From Elusimicrobiota bacterium (GTDB lineage Bacteria; Elusimicrobiota; UBA8919), in NCBI GenBank assembly GCA_016928195.1, contig JAFGLF010000004.1, positions 1-52,646 of the forward strand: DNA of 52,646 nt. Reading direction: 5' to 3'. Shown piece after piece: positions 36,151 through 44,488 of the stretch (positions are counted from its first letter, which is position 1; every line of letters starts with the position of its first letter). A program made the position numbers and the translations under genes. The notes beneath the pieces are model-generated. The model was not told the DNA's origin, made no database searches, and saw only the letters and a program-made list of their open reading frames with translations.

Positions 36151-37055
36151 ATAATCTTGAGCATATTAAATGCAATTTATGCGGTGCAGAGGATGAAAAA
36201 CTTCTGTTTAATACTGCTACGGTCCGGGTGGTAAGATGCCGCCGGTGCGGACTGACTTATATCAACCCCCGTCCGCCGATGGAAAACATATTAACGACTT
36301 TTGTTTATAGCGGTATCGGCAGTGAGCAGAATTATGATAAAATAAATATTTCAAAAGATAAAATTTACCGCTCCGCCCTTAAAAAAATATCCTCCCGATT
36401 ACCGATTGCCGATTACCGATTACCGAGATTACTTGACATCGGTTGTTCCAACGGGTATTTCCTTCAACTTGCACGCAGTAGAGGGTTTGATGTATACGGT
36501 GTAGAACCGTCAAAATTAGCTGTCAGTCTTGCAAGAAAGAGTTTGGGAACACAGAATGATAGCTTGGGTCGTGACAGGGTTTTTGAGGGCACGCTCAAGC
36601 AGGCGAATTTTCCTTCCGAATATTTCGATGTTATTACTCTATGGGATATGTTCGAACAGGTTTCCGATCCCTCAGGTGAGATTGACGAAATAAAAAGAAT
36701 ATTGAAACCCGGAGGTTTGATACTTATACGTGTTCGCAATATGTCATTTCACTTAATTGTGTATAGATTCCAGAAATACATAGGATTCCTGGTTACCAGT
36801 CCGGCTATAATGCATCTGTACGGGTTTACGCCGGTAACCTTAAAAAAAATGCTTATTAAAGCCGGATTTCGCGGTATATGTATGCGTGATTCGCCGTTAA
36901 CAAAAGGGGATCCGTATATGCAGTCGAAAACAACTGTGTGGCTGATGGATATACTAAAAAAGATGCTGTTTGTTTTATGTAAAATAGTTTATCTGGTTAC
37001 ATTGCGTCGTATAATCCTTACGCCTTCACTTTTTGCTTATGCAAGAAAAAAATAA
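36147..37055 (+). CDS. zinc-ribbon methyltransferase with in-frame heptamer insertion
   Basis: 302 aa. The N-terminal zinc-binding pairs are CNLCG and CRRCG, as in C-methyltransferase-like proteins. The SAM site is LLDIGCSNGYFLQLA, then DVYGVEPSKLA, ITLWDMFEQVSDPS and LKPGGLILIRVRN. Directly before the SAM site a fourfold CCGATTR repeat (36395-36422) encodes LPIADYRLP, replacing what is normally a short linker. The C-terminus is hydrophobic. The substrate is unknown, probably a sugar. Confidence 0.88.
   Translation: MNNLEHIKCNLCGAEDEKLLFNTATVRVVRCRRCGLTYINPRPPMENILTTFVYSGIGSEQNYDKINISKDKIYRSALKKISSRLPIADYRLPRLLDIGCSNGYFLQLARSRGFDVYGVEPSKLAVSLARKSLGTQNDSLGRDRVFEGTLKQANFPSEYFDVITLWDMFEQVSDPSGEIDEIKRILKPGGLILIRVRNMSFHLIVYRFQKYIGFLVTSPAIMHLYGFTPVTLKKMLIKAGFRGICMRDSPLTKGDPYMQSKTTVWLMDILKKMLFVLCKIVYLVTLRRIILTPSLFAYARKK
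36395..36422 (+). repeat. in-gene heptamer repeat, CCGATTR x4
   Basis: Four tandem heptamers CCGATTA, CCGATTG, CCGATTA, CCGATTA lie within the methyltransferase gene just before its SAM motif I, keeping the frame. Confidence 0.9.
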
Positions 37056-38298
37056 ACATCTTCATATTATTACGCGTCTTGATAAAGGCGGTTCAACGGA
37101 AAATGTGCTTCTTACATGTATCGGCATTCAAAGTGAACGGCAAACCTGTTCTGTATTGTACGGCCATACCGTTAATCCGGCCCAGGGATTAATAGATAAG
37201 GCGCAAGAGAAAGGTGTGAGATTTATTTATCTGCCTTCACTCGTACGCTCAATTAATCCCGTCAAAGATATTATTGCTTTTATCAGGATTTTTTTATTTC
37301 TGCGTAAAGAAAAACCTTATATTGTCCATACACATTCCTCAAAAGCCGGTATTCTCGGCCGATGGGCAGCATTTTGTTACAACTTGAAAATCCGAAATCC
37401 TCGCCTCGTCTCCGACGAGTCGGAGCGGGCGAAATCCGAAATCCGAATTAAAATTGTTCATTCTTCGCATGGGCATGTTTTTTATGGGTATTACGGCAGG
37501 TTGAAAAGCCGGTTGTTTGTTCTTGCCGAAAGAATCACTGCAAAATTTACCGATATGATTGTAGCGCTTACAGAGGGCGAGAAGGAAGAATCCCTTGCTT
37601 TAAGTATAGGGCAACCTGATAAATGGGTGGTTATACATAGCGGTATAAGTAATATAAGTTCAGAAGCCGGAATTAGTCCGCCTCGGCTGGCAGAATTAAG
37701 AAGAAAGCTGGGTATACCGGGTGATGCGGTAGTAGTAGGAACTTTGGCACGCCTTGACCCTGTAAAAGGTGTTAAGTATTTCATCGAATCAATTCCACTG
37801 ATTGTTTCCTCTCTCACTCTCTCACTTTCTCACTCTCTCGCTTTTCTCATCGTAGGCGACGGCTCGGAACGTAAGAATCTGGAATACATGGTTGATGGTT
37901 TAGAATTGAACGATGAGGTTATCTTTACCGGCTGGAGGAATGATACTTCAGAGTTAACTTCAATTATGGATATATATGTACAGCCGTCGCTTAACGAAGG
38001 TATGGGCAAGACCATTGTTGCGGCAAGTTTGCTCGGCAAGCCTGTCGTGGCATCACGGGTCCAGGGTATACCGGATGTAGTTATTAACGGTAAAACAGGT
38101 ATTTTGGTTCCTCCGGAAGATCCGGAGAAACTTGCATCTGCCATTTTAACACTAATAAAGGATAAACCTCTTAGAAAACTAATGGGCGAGGAGGGGAGAA
38201 AGTGGGTTGGCGGAAATGTGGACGGATACCCGCGTTTTAGTGTTGAACTTATGATAAAAAAGCTGAACCATATATACCGTAATTTGTTAATGTCCTAA
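37039..38298 (+). CDS. GT4-family glycosyltransferase with two in-frame repeat insertions
   Basis: 419 aa from the ATG at 37039 (TTG 37033 is an alternative). Family signatures are ITRLDKGGSTENVLL, HTHSSKAGILGRWAAF, IVHSSHGHVFYGYYG, GTLARLDPVKGVKYF, FLIVGDGSE and E-x7-E in PSLNEGMGKTIVAASLLGKPV. Between GRWAAF and IVHSSHGH about 20 residues come from an AAATCCG/palindrome insertion (37388-37449). A second insert (37810-37841) encodes SLTLSLSHSLA just before FLIVGDG. Both are at positions where relatives have short loops. The 5' end overlaps the methyltransferase by 17 nt. Confidence 0.9.
   Translation: MQEKNKHLHIITRLDKGGSTENVLLTCIGIQSERQTCSVLYGHTVNPAQGLIDKAQEKGVRFIYLPSLVRSINPVKDIIAFIRIFLFLRKEKPYIVHTHSSKAGILGRWAAFCYNLKIRNPRLVSDESERAKSEIRIKIVHSSHGHVFYGYYGRLKSRLFVLAERITAKFTDMIVALTEGEKEESLALSIGQPDKWVVIHSGISNISSEAGISPPRLAELRRKLGIPGDAVVVGTLARLDPVKGVKYFIESIPLIVSSLTLSLSHSLAFLIVGDGSERKNLEYMVDGLELNDEVIFTGWRNDTSELTSIMDIYVQPSLNEGMGKTIVAASLLGKPVVASRVQGIPDVVINGKTGILVPPEDPEKLASAILTLIKDKPLRKLMGEEGRKWVGGNVDGYPRFSVELMIKKLNHIYRNLLMS
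37388..37449 (+). repeat. in-gene repeat: AAATCCG units around a palindrome
   Basis: AAATCCGAAATCC (37388-37400) and AAATCCGAAATCCGAATT (37432-37449) flank a palindromic core with CTCGTC (37405-37410) / GACGAG (37414-37419) and CCGAC-GA-GTCGG. It is in frame within a glycosyltransferase gene. Confidence 0.85.
37810..37841 (+). repeat. in-gene octamer repeat, TCTCTCAC x4
   Basis: Four tandem octamers TCTCTCAC, TCTCTCAC, TTTCTCAC, TCTCTCGC lie in the same glycosyltransferase gene and encode a Ser/Leu-rich segment. Confidence 0.9.
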
Positions 38299-38473
38299 TT
38301 TTAATAAGACAAACGCAAGTTAACGTCTGCCGCGGCGGCGGATTAGATTCGCGACCATTTGCGTTATAGCCGCGGACGGGCCAGGTATCACGTTACGGGC
38401 CCTGTACCAGAGTAAACTCGGTACAGGGCGGGATGTGGGCTTGCCCCGTACCGAACTTGTTCTGGTACGGGGG
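38299..38473. repeat. gene-free block with hairpins
   Basis: No gene is seen. The block shares ATTCGCGACCATTTGCGTTA (38347-38366) with 23709-23728. Two strong hairpins follow: CCCTGTACC (38400-38408) / GGTACAGGG (38420-38428) with inner GAG/CTC, and CCCCGTACC (38444-38452) / GGTACGGGG (38464-38472) with inner GAAC/GTTC. Neither is followed by a clean U-run, so I do not call them terminators. Confidence 0.8.
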
Positions 38474-38501
38474 TTGAAATAAGTAGGTTTTTTGCTATAA
38501 T
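38474..38501 (+). promoter_or_regulatory. sigma-70-type promoter
   Basis: TTGAAA (38474-38479) and TATAAT (38496-38501) are separated by 16 bp. It lies immediately after the paired GTACC hairpins and would start a new transcript for the WbqC-like gene and those following it. Confidence 0.6.
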
Positions 38502-38529
38502 GAAATCATTGCAAAACCCAATAATTTCT

Positions 38530-38626
38530 GATTACACAGATTAGACGGCAAGATTACACAGATTATCTTCCAGTTGGCGGATTGATGTTAAATCCGTGTA
38601 ATCGTCTTTTGAAATCTGTGTAATCA
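38530..38626. repeat. microrepeat, direct then inverted
   Basis: GATTACACAGATT (38530-38542) and AGATTACACAGATTA (38551-38565) are mirrored by AATCCGTGTAATC (38591-38603) and AAATCTGTGTAATC (38612-38625). It would form the 5' leader of the transcript from the promoter at 38474. Confidence 0.85.
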
Positions 38627-38647
38627 AGACCGTTGGAAGGTCTTAAT

Positions 38648-39334
38648 ATGGTAATTTCTGTCCATCAGCCGCAATATCTTCCCTGGCTCGGATATCTTCA
38701 TAAGATTTCGAAGTCGGATGCATTTGTTTATCTGGATAATGTACAATATAAAAAAAGAGAATTTCAGAATAGAAACAGAATAAGGACAAAGGAAGGATGG
38801 ATCTGGCTTACGGTTCCCGTTATAACAAAAGGTAAATACCATCAGAAGATTTTTGAAGTCGGGATAGATAACGATGATTTATGGTGTAATAGCCATTGGG
38901 AGAGCATTAAGTTAAATTACAGTAAGGCGGAACATTTTTCGGAACATAGGGATTTTTTTGAGAATATTTATTCAAACAAGTGGGAAAAACTTATCGATTT
39001 AAATATTAAGATAATCGGATATCTCCTTAAGGTTTTTGAGATAAAGACTCCGGTTTATTATGAGTCGAAACTGGGCACAACAGAGACCTCAACTGACAGA
39101 ATAATCCAGATTTGTAAAAAACTGAATGCAGATGAATATCTTTCCGGCCGGGGCGGTAAAGATTATATGGAAGAAAATAAATTTGAAGAATCCGGGATAA
39201 AGTTGATATGGCAGGAATTTAAACACCCTGAATATAAGCAGGTATATGACGGATTTCAGCCGTATATGTCGGCGGTGGATCTTTTATTCAATCACGGACC
39301 AGAGAGCATAGGAATCTTAAAAAATTCTGATTAA
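38648..39334 (+). CDS. WbqC-like family protein
   Basis: 228 aa. The ATG at 38648 is chosen because GGAAGG (38635-38640) lies 7 nt upstream and MVISVHQPQYLPWLGYL is the canonical family start. The TTG at 38633 is rejected. Other family features are YLDNVQYKKREFQNRN, WLTVPV, YLSGRGGKDYM and a C-terminal LDLLFNHGPES-like segment (VDLLFNHGP). WbqC proteins recur in O-antigen and EPS loci. Their precise reaction is poorly established, so I give none. Confidence 0.9.
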   Translation: MVISVHQPQYLPWLGYLHKISKSDAFVYLDNVQYKKREFQNRNRIRTKEGWIWLTVPVITKGKYHQKIFEVGIDNDDLWCNSHWESIKLNYSKAEHFSEHRDFFENIYSNKWEKLIDLNIKIIGYLLKVFEIKTPVYYESKLGTTETSTDRIIQICKKLNADEYLSGRGGKDYMEENKFEESGIKLIWQEFKHPEYKQVYDGFQPYMSAVDLLFNHGPESIGILKNSD

Positions 39335-39335
39335 T

Positions 39336-39354
39336 CGGGTATAACGAAGTTATA
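39336..39354 (+). repeat. GAA-capped hairpin before a Shine-Dalgarno
   Basis: GGTATAAC (39336-39343), GAA, GTTATACC (39347-39354) form a perfect 8-bp stem. AGGAGG (39355-39360) follows at once, 9 nt before the ATG of the PIG-L gene. It could expose or insulate the ribosome site. The GAA triloop matches the hairpin at 23729-23758. Confidence 0.75.
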
Positions 39355-39369
39355 CCAGGAGGGATAATA

Positions 39370-39990
39370 ATGAATATCTTGGCTATTGGTGCCCATCCTG
39401 ATGATATTGAATTCGGATGCGGCGGAAGTTTAATTAAATTTGCCCGTCAGGGAAACAAAATTAGTTTATTTACTTTCACAAAAGGAGAACATGGCGGGAA
39501 TACGGGTACGCGTGAAAAGGAACAGAATGCGGTAGCTAAAAAACTTAAAGCAAAGCAGTACTGGGGAAATTACCAGGATACTCATATACCTACGGACCGT
39601 CATGCAATTGCAACCTTGGAAAAAATATTAAAAAAGGTAAAGCCAAACTTAATTTTTGTTCACTGGAAAAACGATACCCATCAGGACCATCGCGCTGTAG
39701 CGGATATTACCATTTCCGCAACACGTTATATAAGAAATGTTCTTTTTTACGAAGTACCTACGAGTATAGAATTTGATCCGGGTGTTTTTATGGATATTGG
39801 CGATGTTTTAAAGGAAAAAATGGGACTCTTAGAGACACATGCTTCACAGGTTTTTGCAACCCGTATCGCCGGTTTGAGTATACGTGAAAGTGCTACTTCT
39901 TGTGCAAATTTCAGGGGTTTTCAGGGAAGAGTGAAATATGCTGAAGGATTCCACCCTTTAAGATTATCTCTTCTATTCCGGGGAAAATAG
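39370..39990 (+). CDS. PIG-L/LmbE-family deacetylase
   Basis: 206 aa. The zinc-site motifs are GAHPDDIEFGCGG near the N-terminus and HQDHRAV in the middle, with FTKGEHGG between them. This family removes N-acetyl groups from GlcNAc-type sugars, which suits polysaccharide tailoring next to the WecA-like initiating enzyme. It has a strong AGGAGG and ends exactly where the next gene begins. Catalytic Asp and His ligands are all present. Confidence 0.92.
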   Translation: MNILAIGAHPDDIEFGCGGSLIKFARQGNKISLFTFTKGEHGGNTGTREKEQNAVAKKLKAKQYWGNYQDTHIPTDRHAIATLEKILKKVKPNLIFVHWKNDTHQDHRAVADITISATRYIRNVLFYEVPTSIEFDPGVFMDIGDVLKEKMGLLETHASQVFATRIAGLSIRESATSCANFRGFQGRVKYAEGFHPLRLSLLFRGK

Positions 39991-41115
39991 ATGGAACAAT
40001 CACAGCCGTTACTGAAAACATTGATGTTGATACTGATAGTAGTCCTGCTGATTTTGATCAGCCCGAAAGGAGGGACATATTTTTATGTTCATAATATCCG
40101 CTGGATCTACGTGTTTATCATGGCGACCGGCTTCTCTCTTTTCCTTATTCCTATTGTAAAATATTTAGCCGTTAAATTTAGGATTATGGACTTTCCTGCA
40201 GAAAGAAAGATCCACCGGAAACCCATACCGCTTCTTGGCGGTTTAGCCATTTATATAGCTTTAGTCCTTACAATTATACGTAATTTAAATTTTAATCCGG
40301 AACTAAAAGGTATTGTTATCGGAGGGGCAATTATTTTTATTCTGGGTCTTGTTGACGACATATGGGGCCTTTCCGCCCGCTATAAACTTGTCGGACAGAT
40401 AGCGGCTACACTGGTGATAATTAGATACGGGGTAGTAATCACCGTAATCCCGCACTGGCCCGGGGAACATATTATTGAAATATTGCTTACGATTATCGGA
40501 GTAGTTGGGGTTATTAATGCATTTAATTATTTTGACGGAATGGACGGATTGGCTGCAGGTCTGGGAATAATCAGTTCTTTTTGTTTCTTTATTTTTGCCT
40601 TACAGACCGGACAGAGATATTTGGCATGGTTAGCAATCGCACTTTTGGGTGCATGTATGGGGTTTTTACCTTATAACTGGAAACCTGCCCAGCTTTTTTT
40701 AGGTGATTCCGGATCAAACTTTATCGGTTTTAATCTGGCTGCATTAGCAATTATGGGAAGCTGGAAAGTGGAAAATCCGCTTGTGGCATGCGTTGTTCCC
40801 GTACTTATATTAAGTGTTTATATTTTTGATATGATCTATACTACTGTTTCGCGTATAAAAAATAAAAGAGTGCATAATGTAAAGGAATGGCTGGAATATA
40901 CGGGTAAAGACCACCTTCATCACCGTTTGGTAAAACTTGGGATGAGTGAAGTCGGAACGGTACTGATCATATGTGCTCTTAGTTTGACTCTCGGTATAGG
41001 TGCAATTGTTTTGCGGGGGGCGGGCGCATTTGAGTCCGTCTTTCTTTTTATTCAGGCGGTACTGATTTTTTTAATTATTGTGGTTTTAATGTTAACCGGG
41101 CGGGAAATCAGGTAA
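39991..41115 (+). CDS. WecA/MraY-family UDP-sugar:undecaprenyl-phosphate transferase
   Basis: 374 aa, about ten membrane helices. Signature loops are present: PAERKIHRKPIPLLGG, the metal-binding LGLVDDIWGL, NAFNYFDGMDGLAAG, FLGDSGSNFIGF, and KDHLHHRL, the HxH carbohydrate-recognition loop of WecA-type rather than MraY enzymes. It starts synthesis by placing a sugar-1-phosphate, usually a HexNAc, on undecaprenyl phosphate. It is the initiating enzyme of the Wzx/Wzy pathway here and abuts the deacetylase gene. Confidence 0.93.
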   Translation: MEQSQPLLKTLMLILIVVLLILISPKGGTYFYVHNIRWIYVFIMATGFSLFLIPIVKYLAVKFRIMDFPAERKIHRKPIPLLGGLAIYIALVLTIIRNLNFNPELKGIVIGGAIIFILGLVDDIWGLSARYKLVGQIAATLVIIRYGVVITVIPHWPGEHIIEILLTIIGVVGVINAFNYFDGMDGLAAGLGIISSFCFFIFALQTGQRYLAWLAIALLGACMGFLPYNWKPAQLFLGDSGSNFIGFNLAALAIMGSWKVENPLVACVVPVLILSVYIFDMIYTTVSRIKNKRVHNVKEWLEYTGKDHLHHRLVKLGMSEVGTVLIICALSLTLGIGAIVLRGAGAFESVFLFIQAVLIFLIIVVLMLTGREIR

Positions 41116-41119
41116 AAAA

Positions 41120-43318
41120 ATGAATATATCATATTACTCGCAGATTATTAAGAAAAGAAGATATATGATAATATCCTGTTTGTTATCGGGTATAATTATT
41201 GCGTTTATTGTTAATGTCGCTAAAAAGCCGGTATATAAAAGTAGATCTACTATAGAAATTAAGATACGCAGTTTAGAGCAGGAGCAGAGCGAAGGACAAT
41301 ACAATGTGACTATAAATGAGATTATTTCTACAGAATGCAGAAAGATAGTCACGTATCCTATAATTAGAAAGACAGCAGAATCCTTGAATATAATTTCTGA
41401 AAATTTTTCGGCTGAGGAAAACAACGGAATATTGGAATATATACAGGAAAATACTTTTGCCGAGAGGATTAAAGGGACTAATATTATACAGGTTACTTCT
41501 GTTTATAATAATCCGAAAAAGGTTGCATCAATAGTAAATAAGATAATTCAGATTTATATTGATAAGAGGATGGAAGAGAGAGACAGCCATTTTTATAAAA
41601 TAATAGACCCTGTTGAAAGGCAGTTGAATGAAGTAAGAAAAACACTTGACGAAGATAAGGAAATGCTTAGAATTTTTTCCGAAAAATACGGTTATGCCGA
41701 AGATAGCGAGGTTCTAAAAGCAAAACTGGTAGATCTGGAGTTGGAACTAACAAAACTTTTAAGAAAATATAATTACCAGCATCCGGATGTAATTGATCTG
41801 AAAAGTCAGATTAAAGAGACAAAGAAAAAACTTGATTTGTCGTCCAGGAGAATACAGCTTATTGCAAAGGTTAAGAGTAATGAAGAATTGTATGACAGCC
41901 TTGACAGGAAATTTAAAAAATATCTGTCCATGGGTGCTGATAGGATAGAAAGGTTGAGTATAATATCTCCTGCCAGTGTGCCTATTAGACCGGTAAAGCA
42001 GGGCAAGGGATTGAATTTGCTTATAGGAGTAGGTGCGGGTATTTTATTCGGCCTCTTTCTTGTGCTTATTAAAGAAAGCAGAGAGTTTTCTGTGAAAGAT
42101 ATTGAAAAAATTGAAACCGCTTTAAAAATTCCTATAATAGGAGTAATCCCTTATATAGAAAGGATGGATAAGATAGCTGAGCTTCAGAATCGCCTGCTGT
42201 TGTATCAGTCCGCAAAATCACCAATTACGGAATCTTATTATAATTTTTGGACAAATATCAGGCTTGCACTTTCTGAAAAAAAAGGAAAGGTTTTGCTGTT
42301 TACAAGTGCTGATTCAAAGGAAGGAAAGACCCTGACCGTAATAAATTGTGCCATAGCAAGTGCTATGGCCGGAATAAAAACCCTCTTAATTGAAACGGAT
42401 TCAAAAGCATTGTCGGTACAAAGAGTATTTAATTTATCTCAAAGGCCCGGTTTAAACGAGATAATCTCGAAAGGACTGAATTGGAGGGAAGTATTACAGG
42501 GCACAACAGATTTTTTTAAAACCAAATACTTAAAATCACATGATGTGGATAATCTGAAGGTTATAACATACGGCGAAGAACCGTCAGATCCTATGGGTGT
42601 TTTGGATTCCGGAGAAATGGATTTGTTTATAGGGGAAGCTAAAAGAGAGTTTGAACTGGTGTTGTTTGATTCTTCTCCGCTGCTTTTGTCTGCCGAACCG
42701 GTTATCCTATCCACAAAAACGGACAATGTGGTTTTGGTTCATCAAATAGGAAAAGTACCGCTTGAGCTCCTTAGAAGGGCGAAAATGCAGTTGGAAGATG
42801 CCAATGTTTCTATTTTAGGGATAGTCATAAATAATGTAAGAGCACTGGAAAAATATCCTCATTATGCATATTATCCGGGAAAATACTTTAAACAAAAAAG
42901 AATAAAACATGAGAGAGAAATTGTAAAATTACCAGGGAGCGGGGAAATTAAAAAGGTGCTTGTTGTTGATGATGAATATACGGTAGCCAATGTTATTACC
43001 AAAATGCTGTTAAAAAAATCAAAATATGAATACAAGACAAGCATGTCAAGTAACGGAGTTGATGCTCTTAATAAGATAGATACCTTTAAGCCGGATTTAA
43101 TTATACTGGATTTAAATCTTCCGGGTATAGATGGTTTTGAAATATGCAAGAAAATACGCAGTGATCCGCAAAAAAAGAATATAAAGATTCTGGCAATATC
43201 CGGCTATGACGAACCGGGCAAAAGAGAACGAATTCTTTCCTGCGGCGCAAACGAATATTTAACAAAACCTTTTGATTTTGCAAAGTTTGTAGATTATATA
43301 GATAAACTGCCGCAGTGA
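41120..43318 (+). CDS. Wzc-like co-polymerase / BY-kinase fused to a receiver domain
   Basis: 732 aa. Membrane helices at 15-33 and 298-317 bracket a Wzz-type periplasmic region. The kinase has Walker A TSADSKEGKT (395-404) and Walker B ELVLFDSS (512-519). Walker A' reads LIETDSKA (423-430), with Glu and Thr where the usual motif has D-A before the final Asp. Tyrosines Y579, Y582, Y584, Y585 and Y589 form the tail cluster. After a short linker comes a full receiver (612-731) with D617/D618, phospho-acceptor D664, S694 and K716. The fusion joins tyrosine-kinase export control to two-component input, which I do not recognise as a standard architecture. Confidence 0.92.
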   Translation: MNISYYSQIIKKRRYMIISCLLSGIIIAFIVNVAKKPVYKSRSTIEIKIRSLEQEQSEGQYNVTINEIISTECRKIVTYPIIRKTAESLNIISENFSAEENNGILEYIQENTFAERIKGTNIIQVTSVYNNPKKVASIVNKIIQIYIDKRMEERDSHFYKIIDPVERQLNEVRKTLDEDKEMLRIFSEKYGYAEDSEVLKAKLVDLELELTKLLRKYNYQHPDVIDLKSQIKETKKKLDLSSRRIQLIAKVKSNEELYDSLDRKFKKYLSMGADRIERLSIISPASVPIRPVKQGKGLNLLIGVGAGILFGLFLVLIKESREFSVKDIEKIETALKIPIIGVIPYIERMDKIAELQNRLLLYQSAKSPITESYYNFWTNIRLALSEKKGKVLLFTSADSKEGKTLTVINCAIASAMAGIKTLLIETDSKALSVQRVFNLSQRPGLNEIISKGLNWREVLQGTTDFFKTKYLKSHDVDNLKVITYGEEPSDPMGVLDSGEMDLFIGEAKREFELVLFDSSPLLLSAEPVILSTKTDNVVLVHQIGKVPLELLRRAKMQLEDANVSILGIVINNVRALEKYPHYAYYPGKYFKQKRIKHEREIVKLPGSGEIKKVLVVDDEYTVANVITKMLLKKSKYEYKTSMSSNGVDALNKIDTFKPDLIILDLNLPGIDGFEICKKIRSDPQKKNIKILAISGYDEPGKRERILSCGANEYLTKPFDFAKFVDYIDKLPQ

Positions 43319-43341
43319 TAAAAATGCAGGGATAAGAAAAA

Positions 43342-44433
43342 ATGGCAACCGTCGGTAACAGGCCAGCGGGAACAGTCCGGATAAGACAGCTGGTCGGACT
43401 TAAACATAAAATAAAACTGGCCAATCTGATAAGTGTTTCGGATGCCGAATTTAACAGGTTTATTAACGAACTGGAAAATGATCCGTTATTTAAATGTTTT
43501 AGGTATGATAAGAAAATTATATCCCGTAGAAGATTTTTTGCCAGCGACTTGTCATCCAGTTTTTATGAACTTAAAGAAGCAGTAACTAAAGATGAAACCC
43601 CGGTTGATGTTGAGTCGGTTATTGAACAGAAAAAAGAGGTTGTAGAGTTAATTAAAAAACTGGGTATAGATAAATTTAAAAAATATTTTCTGTACAATGA
43701 TGATATATTATCTCCGGAAGAAATAGCGTGTGAATGCGGTCTGCCTGTTTCTGATGTGATAAAAATTAGCGGGCTTATAAACAAAATAGCCGTTAGGACG
43801 GAATTATCCGGCCAGACAGGAACCAGCGGACAGAAGCATTATTCTAATGTTGCATCCATTGAAGATAACAGCTCTGGTGATTTTATTATAGGATATCTGT
43901 CTCCGAACCTTGCACGCGGAAAGTATATAATAGATTATAAAAGTTTGGGAATTATGAAAAAAGACGGCATTATCCCTGAAAAAGATATGCCGAAGCTGAA
44001 GAGGTTAATAGAAAATCTGGAACTGGTTAATTCCCGTATGACAACCCTGTACCAGGTACTCCATTCGATAATAAAACTGCAGTGCGATTATCTAAAGTCC
44101 GGTGATATAACCGATATGAAGCCGCTTACGGAAAAGGAAGTGGCAAAAAGAATAAACATAAATCCAAGCTTGATATGCAGGGCCATAGCCAATAGAAGTG
44201 TTAATACACCATGGAAGGAAGAAAAGCCCATAAGGGAGTTTTTTTCGACTAAGAAGCAGCTGCAGAAAATATTCGTCAGGGAAATCATCGCCGATGAAAG
44301 ACAGCCCTGCAGCGATGAGAATTTAAAAATTAAACTATATAAAAAATATAATATTAATATTTCGCGCCGTTCGATAAATGTATATCGCAGGGAGATGAAG
44401 ATTGCTTCTTCGCGGCAGCGCAAAAAAAATTGA
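43342..44433 (+). CDS. divergent sigma-54 (RpoN-like) factor
   Basis: 363 aa, shorter than typical RpoN. The C-terminal part is diagnostic: SRMTTLYQVLHSIIKLQCDYL, MKPLTEKEVAKRININPSLICRAI-type helix-turn-helix (259-282), NTPWKEEKPIREFF, and an RpoN-box-like SRRSINVYRR (341-350) in place of the usual ARRTVAKYRE. The N-terminal LANLISVSDAEFNRFINELE (26-45) resembles a reduced region I, and the core-binding middle is compressed. It is followed by a kinase and a GAFTGA-bearing activator, so it is probably a dedicated sigma factor. I am sure of the family, less sure that it is active. Confidence 0.8.
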   Translation: MATVGNRPAGTVRIRQLVGLKHKIKLANLISVSDAEFNRFINELENDPLFKCFRYDKKIISRRRFFASDLSSSFYELKEAVTKDETPVDVESVIEQKKEVVELIKKLGIDKFKKYFLYNDDILSPEEIACECGLPVSDVIKISGLINKIAVRTELSGQTGTSGQKHYSNVASIEDNSSGDFIIGYLSPNLARGKYIIDYKSLGIMKKDGIIPEKDMPKLKRLIENLELVNSRMTTLYQVLHSIIKLQCDYLKSGDITDMKPLTEKEVAKRININPSLICRAIANRSVNTPWKEEKPIREFFSTKKQLQKIFVREIIADERQPCSDENLKIKLYKKYNINISRRSINVYRREMKIASSRQRKKN

Positions 44434-44458
44434 AATTTTTTATATTTTGTGGTAAGAT
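44430..44458 (+). promoter_or_regulatory. sigma-70-type promoter for the kinase/activator pair
   Basis: TTGAAA (44430-44435) and TAAGAT (44453-44458) have 17 bp between them. The -35 overlaps the stop codon of the sigma-54-like gene. AGAGGAGA precedes the downstream ATG. Confidence 0.5.
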
Positions 44459-44488
44459 ATAACACATCATAATCATAAGAGGAGAACC

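Noticed and set aside
38400-38472. Pair of rho-independent terminators
   Set aside because: The stems are strong but neither is followed by a U-run, and a promoter comes at once, so I list them as repeats.
18435-38626. CRISPR array
   Set aside because: Repeats are degenerate, in direct then inverted order, with no uniform spacers and no cas genes.
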